A stretch of 64,000 nt of DNA, from the NCBI GenBank assembly GCA_964017045.1, contig OZ024798.1, forward strand, positions 12,646,995 to 12,710,994, written 5' to 3'. The notes under the pieces were generated by a model. That model was given only the letters and a program-made list of their open reading frames with translations. It had not been told where the DNA came from and did not search any database. Shown here piece after piece: positions 58,389 to 64,000 of this stretch. The stretch comes from Omphiscola glabra. Taxonomy: Eukaryota; Mollusca; Gastropoda; Lymnaeidae. Positions within the stretch are counted from its first letter, which is position 1. Every line of letters starts with the position of its first letter. The position numbers and the translations under genes are program-made.

Positions 58389-58755
58389 GAGAGAAGCTGT
58401 CGAAGGGGTGAATAGACAGAGAGAAGCTGTCAAGGGGTGAATAGACAGAGAGAAGCTGTCGAAGGGGTGAATAGACAGAGAGAAGCTGTCGAAGGGGTGA
58501 ATAGGCAGAGAGAAGCAGTCGAAGGGGTGAATAGACAGAGAGAAGCTGTCGAAGGGGTGAATAGACAGAGAGAAGCAGTCGAAGGGGTGAATAGGCAGAG
58601 AGAAGCAGTCGAAGGGGTGAATAGACAGAGAGAACCTGTCGAAGGGGTGAATAGACAGAGAGAAGCTGTCGAAGGGGTGAATAGACAGAGAGAAGCTGTC
58701 GAAGGGGTGAATAGACAGAGAGAAGCTGTCGAAGGGGTGAATAGACAGAGAGAAG
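58389..58755. repeat. 30-bp minisatellite
   Basis: About 12 units of GTGAATAGACAGAGAGAAGC plus TGTCGAAGGG, with AGGCAG and GCAGTC variants. Open on both strands (a ten-residue VNRQREAVEG repeat on plus and a YSPLRQLLSV repeat on minus) because of the 30-bp period. Confidence 0.93.
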
Positions 58756-58892
58756 GTTGGTTCTAAGTACTAAGCCCCGCACCCGCTACAAAAGTTACTA
58801 TGAATGTTAAGACTAGGGTGTGCTTTAATTTTGTTTGTTCACATACCAAGAGAACTGTAGAGCTTGATCAAGAAACCTGTATCTCATTGCAT

Positions 58893-59158
58893 CAGAGGCG
58901 TAGCGTGGGGGGGGGGCAGGGGTACAGATGTACCCGGGCGTCAGCTAGTTAGGGGCGCAAAAATGTGCTTTGGTATTATTTTATTTGATTAAAATAATGG
59001 GTTTGAGAGTTGAAAAAAGGAAAAAAGGGCGCTTTAAAATGAATCTTGTCCCCGGGCGCGAATCTTGTCCCCGGGCGCGAATCTTGTCCCCGGGCGCAAA
59101 TCTTGTCCCCGGGCGCGAATCTTGTCCCCGGGCGCCAAACACTCTAGCTACGCCTCTG
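58893..59158 (-). mobile_element. hAT-type non-autonomous element C, copy 3
   Basis: Begins CAGAGGCGTAGCGTG and ends CTAGCTACGCCTCTG. A perfect 8-bp duplication CATTGCAT flanks it (58885-58892 and 59159-59166). Inverted relative to the copy at 22102: GGGCGTCAGCTAGTTAGGGG and GGGCGCTTTAAAATGAATCT match that copy's reverse complement. It is longer (266 bp) because of an internal 19-bp array. Confidence 0.92.
59041..59135. repeat. 19-bp minisatellite inside a transposon
   Basis: Five copies of GAATCTTGTCCCCGGGCGC within element C copy 3. The copy at 22102 has the corresponding segment once (GGGGGCAAGATTC), so the array grew within the element. Confidence 0.93.
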
Positions 59159-59169
59159 CATTGCATAGA

Positions 59170-59850
59170 GCAAAGGGATTATGAAGAAATTTAAAATAAA
59201 GTTTTTAAAAAGCGACATTAAAGCAAAATCACTTTGCCTGGATAACTAACACTTCGGATACGCCCCTGCCACTTCAGATACGCCCCTGTCAATCATAAAA
59301 CAAGAGCCGGTTAAGACAAACAGCTAAATAGTGACTGCAAAAGGGGGGAGGGAGAGAGGGAGGGGTAACACGAGTTGTAAAGTTTGCCCCGAGGGTAATC
59401 CGTGTGATATTGCCACAATTTTTAATGAAGCAAACAAGTCCTCCCCGTAACATGTTGTAAAGCCACCCGCCATGTCACCCACGTCATCTCTCGGTAGTAA
59501 ACAACTCGGGGGCTGATGTCACGTGACTCGCCGCTCTCTAACTTGGTCCACTTCTGGTCGCACTTACCGGTGGCTCGTACTTTTGTCTCCTTACCTGTGG
59601 ACTCCTCGTACCTTCAAAAATATTTATTTATGCAACACGACGGTGACGTGGTTATGTTTCTCAGAAAAAAAAATGTAAAAAAAAAAAAAGAAGTAGAAAA
59701 GTCTGCGTTGATTCCTGTAATCTTGTATTTAAGTGACAGGGAAAAGGCCTTCAGATCAGAGTCACGTGATTCAATCAAGCTACGGATAGCGAGGCGCTCG
59801 GGATCAAAGTCCAAAGTCAGATCACTGAAGTGAGCCCGAGTCAATTTAGA
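59170..59850. other. Unannotated stretch
   Basis: A short tandem word ATACGCCCCTGCCACTTCAG occurs near 59270. The plus frame 59516-59833 (105 codons) includes a lysine run from poly-A and has no recognised domain. Confidence 0.35.
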
Positions 59851-59852
59851 TG

Positions 59853-60017
59853 CGCCTGTGTATAGTCACCTACACACGGTTGGTTTCAGAATAATTTTTT
59901 CGACTTCGCACCCGTGGTTGAAATAACTTTTAAGACGTGGCTAACCTTCGAACTCTGGATCTTAAATAGGATAAGATCATTAACTGGTGCCTGGTTGCTA
60001 CCGATTATACACCCCAC

Positions 60018-60018
<1 letters not shown>
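59853..60018 (+). repeat. Duplicated ~165-bp segment, copy 1
   Basis: Matches 60807-60972 along its length, for example GGATCTTAAATAGGATAAGA in both. Near-terminal GTGTATAGTC and GATTATACAC are imperfect inverted repeats, so each copy could be a small transposon. It is followed at once by a TA microsatellite. Confidence 0.85.

Positions 60019-60020
<2 letters not shown>

Positions 60021-60070
<50 letters not shown>
60021..60070. repeat. TA microsatellite
   Basis: Uninterrupted TA of about 25 repeats at the right edge of the duplicated segment. A shorter TA run lies at 60228-60242. Confidence 0.95.
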
Positions 60071-60073
<3 letters not shown>

Positions 60074-60289
60074 GGGGATTACAATCGACTCCGGAAAATA
60101 TATCCGGAAATCGTCAATGGACTGTTGATTTTTCAGCATAAGAAAATAATCTCTAACTTATTTGTATGCAAGTATAACAGTCCCATAGCCGTAGGTGCAT
60201 ACAGGACTTTTCAACAAAGCGAGTTGATAAATATATATATATAGAACATTTGTCCCATGTAGAACACAGGGGCAACTACGACTTTAGGT

Positions 60290-60803
60290 CCCGCGTTGGA
60301 GATCGCTTCCATAGCGCCGCCAGCACTGGACAAGGTCGAGATTGCCTTCACAGCACCCTCAGACTTGACAAGGTGGAGATCGCCTCCACAGCCGCCCTCA
60401 GACTTGCCAAGGTGGAGATCGCCTCCACAGCCGCCCTCAGATCTGCCAAGGTGGAGATCGCCTCCACAGCGCCCTCAGACCTGCCAAGGTAGAGATCGCC
60501 TCCACAGCGCCCTCAGACTTGCCAAGGTGGAGATCGCCTCCACAGCGCCTTCAGACCTGCCAAGGTGGAGATCGACTCCACAGCGCCCCGTCACGGGGCA
60601 AGGTGGATATTGCCTTCTTAGCGCCCCGACCACGGAACAGGTTGGAGATCGTCTCTCTAGCGCCCCACAACTGTTCAATGTGGAGATCTCCACACTGGAA
60701 CCCCCCCCCCCCCAACACTGGACATTGTGGAGATCGCCTACACAGCGCACCTCAACTGTGCAAGGTAAAGATCGCCGTCCCGGTGCCCCCCCCCCCCAAC
60801 TGA
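60290..60803. repeat. 38-bp minisatellite
   Basis: About 13 units with AAGGTGGAGATCGCCTCCAC and AGCGCCCTCAGACTTGCC. They are homogeneous on the left and diverged on the right (CGGAACAGGTTGGAGATCGT and others), with a C run at 60701-60713. Open frames on both strands are repeat artefacts. Confidence 0.92.
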
Positions 60804-60806
60804 ACA

Positions 60807-60972
60807 CGCCTGTGTATAGTCACCTACTCACGGTTGGTTTCATAATTATTTTTCGACTTCGCATTCGTGGTTGATACCAGTTTTAAGACGTGGCTAACCT
60901 TTGAACTTTGGATCTTAAATAGGATAAGATCATTAACTGTTGCCTGGTTGCTACTGACTATACACGCCATTT
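60807..60972 (+). repeat. Duplicated ~165-bp segment, copy 2
   Basis: Same orientation as 59853-60018 and 954 bp downstream. The inverted ends GTGTATAGTC and GACTATACAC are perfect in this copy. The two copies bracket the TA run and the 38-bp array. Confidence 0.85.
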
Positions 60973-60979
60973 TCTCCCC

Positions 60980-62335
60980 CCCCCCCTCTCGTTCCTGGAC
61001 AACAGTTAGAGTGTAAATGTATAGAGTGTTTAAAAGGAGGGCAAATTTGAGAGGCATTATCAAGAAACCCGCATGCTACTAGATGCAGAAGCAGATTAAA
61101 AAGAAGTAGTGAGTCAATGGATGGTCCACTGTCGGCACTGGTACGCAGTTAAAGATCGTACGTACGAAGGTTGAAGTTCAAGCACAGAGCTGGGTTTTTT
61201 TTTTAATGTGTACTGTTAACATGCCATACAGGTTGGCGGAAGAAGAAGGTAGAGCGTGGCTTCCCTCAAACAGGGGCGCCTACCCATAGTAGCCCCCGTG
61301 GGGCACTTGCAACACCTGCGGGCCGTAAGGGGCGCCCTCGGGGTTTTAAGCGGGGCCGAAAGTTGTGATGTTTCCAAAAAAAAATATTTTAACTATCAAC
61401 TCGGAAGGTAGAGGACTCAATCGCCGAAAAGTGGCAAAAAAAAAAAAAGGGGGGGGGGGGCTTCCATAAGTCGCGCTACAGCTCTGAGCTCATCCCCCAT
61501 ATTAAACCCCCCCCCCCTTTTTTTTTTTCTTCCCTTTTCCTCAAGAGGCGCGAGGTGGAATTTCGTGAAATTTGTTTTTAAAAAAACAACACAAAGGAGA
61601 TATAAAATTTTGAACTTCTGATGTAGATGATATAGATGATTATTTAATTTTTGTTTAAAATCTTCATTAATATTTTTATCTACGTAATGAGCCAAGTATT
61701 GTTGTTTTTTTAAAGTTCTACTTTTCACTTTCAACATTAAATAAACAATTAGAAGTCTTAACTTTTTTTTTTCAATTAATTTTTAAAATCCATTCTTACA
61801 TTTTCATGGGCTGCGACACTTATGTAAACCATTTGTAAAAAAGGGGGTTCGGGGGGGGGGGGGGAAGATACGAAAATAGTTCCATACACAATTCGTCGGT
61901 GTGCTGAATAACAGAAAAAAATAAAAATAAAATAATAACAACAAAAAAAAAAGAACAAGTTGGGAAGCCCTAGATTAGAAAATACACCCCTAGTTATTTC
62001 AACACCCGTGCAGATCATGTAGAAAGATGAAGCACCTTATTAAATTCAACTTTAAATTGGGGTCTCTTAGAACGCACATATCGGGCCTTATTGAGCCAGC
62101 ACGTCACAAAATTGGTTGGTATTTTATTTTAATGAAAGTTGCGTTAAGGGCCTATCTTTTTTCTCATGTAACGACGTAGTGAGTAAACTGGGCGCAAACC
62201 CTGTGCAGGGATCGCTTCATGACGGCTCATTGCACAAGACATGGGCTTCACATTAACAAGTACCAGCAGCCCCATTAACAAAAGTACAGGGATTAGGGAT
62301 TAAAGCTGTTTTCGGGGGCTGTAAGAAAGTATATA
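60980..62335. other. Unannotated stretch
   Basis: No recognised gene. It includes G/C homopolymers at 61449-61460, 61507-61517 and 61850-61863. A CAGGGGCGCCTACCC word at 61271 resembles a hAT-type start but has no partner end. Confidence 0.35.
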
Positions 62336-62342
62336 AAAATGT

Positions 62343-62405
62343 AGACATAATCCATCTTATCGTGTAATCTTGCAGACATAATCCATCTTATCCTGTAATC
62401 TTGCA
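62343..62405. repeat. 31-bp tandem duplication
   Basis: Two units of AGACATAATCCATCTTATCG plus TGTAATCTTGC, differing at one base. Confidence 0.88.
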
Positions 62406-62586
62406 GCGTCCAATTTTAAACAGCTTCTTTGATCCTTATCAAACACTGGCCAAACGGAAGCTGCTTAAGTTTGTGCTAATCTCTTAAACCTTCTCCCCTG
62501 TCAAGTGGTCAGAAGGGATTTAATGTCAGGTTTTTTTAATGCCCTTCGTCATACATTTTCCGATCCACTGGGGAATCTACCTGCAG

Positions 62587-62701
62587 GGCTCCCTCTCACC
62601 CGACCTTTTCCGGTCCAGTGGCCCTAAGTGGATCACAAACAGCTGCTTCTCGCCACTTCAAGAGACTTGCAGATCCCCGGGGTGTCTTGTAACAAACACA
62701 G
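62587..62701 (+). CDS. Candidate internal exon, unknown gene
   Basis: A consensus-like acceptor GAATCTACCTGCAG|GG and donor ACACAG|GTGAGG bound 115 bases. Only one frame is open, from 62587: GSLSPDLFRSSGPKWITNSC, then FSPLQETCRSPGCLVTNTG. It is Cys-rich and GC-richer than its surroundings. I do not recognise the family. It ends one base into a codon, which does not match phase 0 of the next candidate, so the two need not belong together. Confidence 0.35.
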
Positions 62702-62749
62702 GTGAGGTGAGCCATTTATCGATCTCTATCGATCGCTGACTTACGATAT

Positions 62750-62911
62750 GGGAAGTTTCACAGCGGTGCCCTCGCGATAGCACGGCTATGTGGGGGAGTA
62801 CTGCGGTGCCCTCGCGGTAACACATCGATATGGGAAGTATAGTGGGTGCCCTTGCGATAGATCGTCTATGTGGGGGGGGGGGGGGGGGGAGTACTGCGGT
62901 GCCCTCGGCTT
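62750..62911. repeat. 40-bp repeat with poly-G expansion
   Basis: GCGGTGCCCTCGCGATAG words recur at 62763, 62803, 62843 and 62896. The last interval is 53 bp because a G run in the unit grew to about 18 G (62872-62889). Confidence 0.85.
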
Positions 62912-62989
62912 CTCAAAGTTTTACCTCTCTCGACATCTAAAAGCCCTGACTTTCCTTGAAATTTGAAGAAAAAAAATTCAGAGATCCTG

Positions 62990-63234
62990 CAGTGTGACCA
63001 GGACAGAAATAAAGCCACTACTCCCGGATCAGGCACTGTGACAAGGATAGAACTAAAGCCACTACTACGGGATCAGGCACTGTGAGCAAGACAAAACTAA
63101 AGCCCCCTCTTTGTGATCAGGCAATGTGACCAGGACAGAAATAAAGCCACCTCTACTGGATCAGGGACTATGACCAGTACAGAACTAAAGCCACCTCTGC
63201 TAGAATAAGCACTGTGACCAGGTCAGAGCTAAAG
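62990..63234. repeat. 44-bp minisatellite
   Basis: About 5.5 units with CTGTGACCAGGACAGAAATA, AAGCCACTACTCCCGGATCA and GGCA, moderately diverged. Confidence 0.9.
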
Positions 63235-63432
63235 GAAAATAAAAACACACTTTAAACATCACCATCGCCGTCAGACTGACAGGTGTGGTTTAATTAAAGG
63301 AAGGTGGGGGAAGTGGGCTGGGGGGTCTAATAAGTGTAAGTCTCCCCGCCCACCTCGCCCCCACCCTCACATTAATTTCAAGTGTTTATTTTCTCATCCC
63401 GTCATTTTGTTTTCGTACACTGCCAATCACAG

Positions 63433-63596
63433 GGGCGAGAAGGCACTGAGCCTAGGGACTCCAACGTACCTCTTAGTGCCTACAAGCCCTTGGGGTCTAA
63501 ACACATCAAAATAAGTGTTACTTTCGGACACAGACCCCTAGACATAAAAGTGCTTAAGGCCATGGGCGAATATAGGCGTTTCCAAAAGTTTAGTAG
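63433..63596 (+). CDS. Candidate internal exon, unknown gene
   Basis: Preceded by a pyrimidine-rich acceptor context ending CTGCCAATCACAG and followed by AGTAG|GTAAAT. The 164 bases are open in one frame: GREGTEPRDSNVPLSAYKPL, then GSKHIKISVTFGHRPLDIKV and LKAMGEYRRFQKFS. Composition is balanced and protein-like, but no family is recognised. The same stretch lies in an unbroken frame 63382-63600. Confidence 0.33.
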
Positions 63597-63599
63597 GTA

Positions 63600-64000
63600 A
63601 ATGAAGTATGTTCGGTATGGGTGTCTGAACGATCGGACCCGGGGGTGGTTGTGGTGGTGGTTTGAAAGAACAATGAAAACACATCCATATATTTTTCAGA
63701 ATCAAGAGTTAAAAACTCTCTGGTCAGGTAAGACAATCGCAACCACCAGATACACCTGGATTGGCCAGTAAAGTAGTGAAAGTCTTCAAACGGTCCTATT
63801 TCTTATTTCTTAGCGAGTATATATTATTTCTAGATTACAAAATAGAGGTTTACTCTACAAAACAAAACTAAAATAATTTTTTTTTTTAAATTCACATGAA
63901 AAAAATAAATTTGAGTTGAACGATAGAAAAAACTTCTAACATAAGAATGAAAAGGTGTATTTTTAATCCAATAGAAAACGTATAAAATGTTTTTGAAAAA
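63600..64000. other. Unannotated right edge
   Basis: AT-rich sequence with no recognised feature, which would suit an intron or intergenic DNA. Confidence 0.4.

Noticed and set aside
59516..59833. 105-codon open frame
   Set aside because: It contains a poly-lysine stretch from an A run and has no recognisable motif or splice context. An overlapping minus frame is equally open.
61271..61360. hAT-like element starting CAGGGGCGCCTACCC
   Set aside because: No complementary CGCCCCTG end lies within a plausible distance, so at most it is a fragment.

Overview
This window looks like animal nuclear DNA, most likely from a mollusc and perhaps a freshwater pulmonate snail. That assignment is inference. 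It rests on AT-rich intergenic sequence, many long G/C homopolymer runs, decayed LINE copies with AAG/ATC-type tails, solo LTRs, and many short hAT-type elements. Among them are three copies that, from memory, resemble the SPIN family, which has been reported from vertebrates and from the pond snail Lymnaea. There are no bacterial-style operons. I recognise no intact host gene, rRNA or tRNA. Nearly every open frame is short or lies in a tandem array.

Layout. 0-6 kb: degenerate minisatellites, two solo-LTR-like elements (1403-2003 and 3799-4480), a dispersed repeat split by the first of them, and a duplicated segment carrying a 17-bp array. 6-15 kb: mostly unrecognised sequence, a 19-bp array, GA microsatellites, and the first of two copies of a short inverted-repeat element with ACCCGGGT ends. 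15-20 kb: four successive minisatellites (units 43, 46, 36 and 12 bp). 20-29 kb: hAT-type elements with 8-bp target duplications, 21-, 30- and 19-bp arrays, the second ACCCGGGT element, and a broken LINE reverse transcriptase on the minus strand. 29-37 kb: a tiny LINE 3' end with a perfect 10-bp target duplication, 50-, 45- and 21-bp arrays, a 336-bp element with a 7-bp duplication, and a third solo-LTR-like element. 38-42.4 kb: a 25-bp array, then the largest object, a 27-bp satellite of about 111 copies (2,993 bp), followed by a second tiny LINE 3' end with a 12-bp duplication. 42-49 kb: mostly unrecognised. 49-51.7 kb: a 62-bp array interrupted by a SPIN-like element, a 200-N gap, a 21-bp array and another SPIN-like element. 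52-64 kb: 25-, 52-, 25-, 30-, 38-, 40- and 44-bp arrays, microsatellites, a third CAGNGGCGTAGC element, and a duplicated 165-bp segment. Two weak exon candidates lie at 62587-62701 and 63433-63596.

How it fits together. About a fifth of the window is minisatellite, in roughly 30 unrelated arrays. Several arrays sit inside or at the edge of transposon-derived repeats, so mobile elements appear to seed tandem repeats here. At 50078 the reverse is seen: a transposon landed inside an existing array. Long open frames in the arrays follow from unit lengths divisible by three (12, 21, 27, 30, 36, 45) and are not treated as genes.
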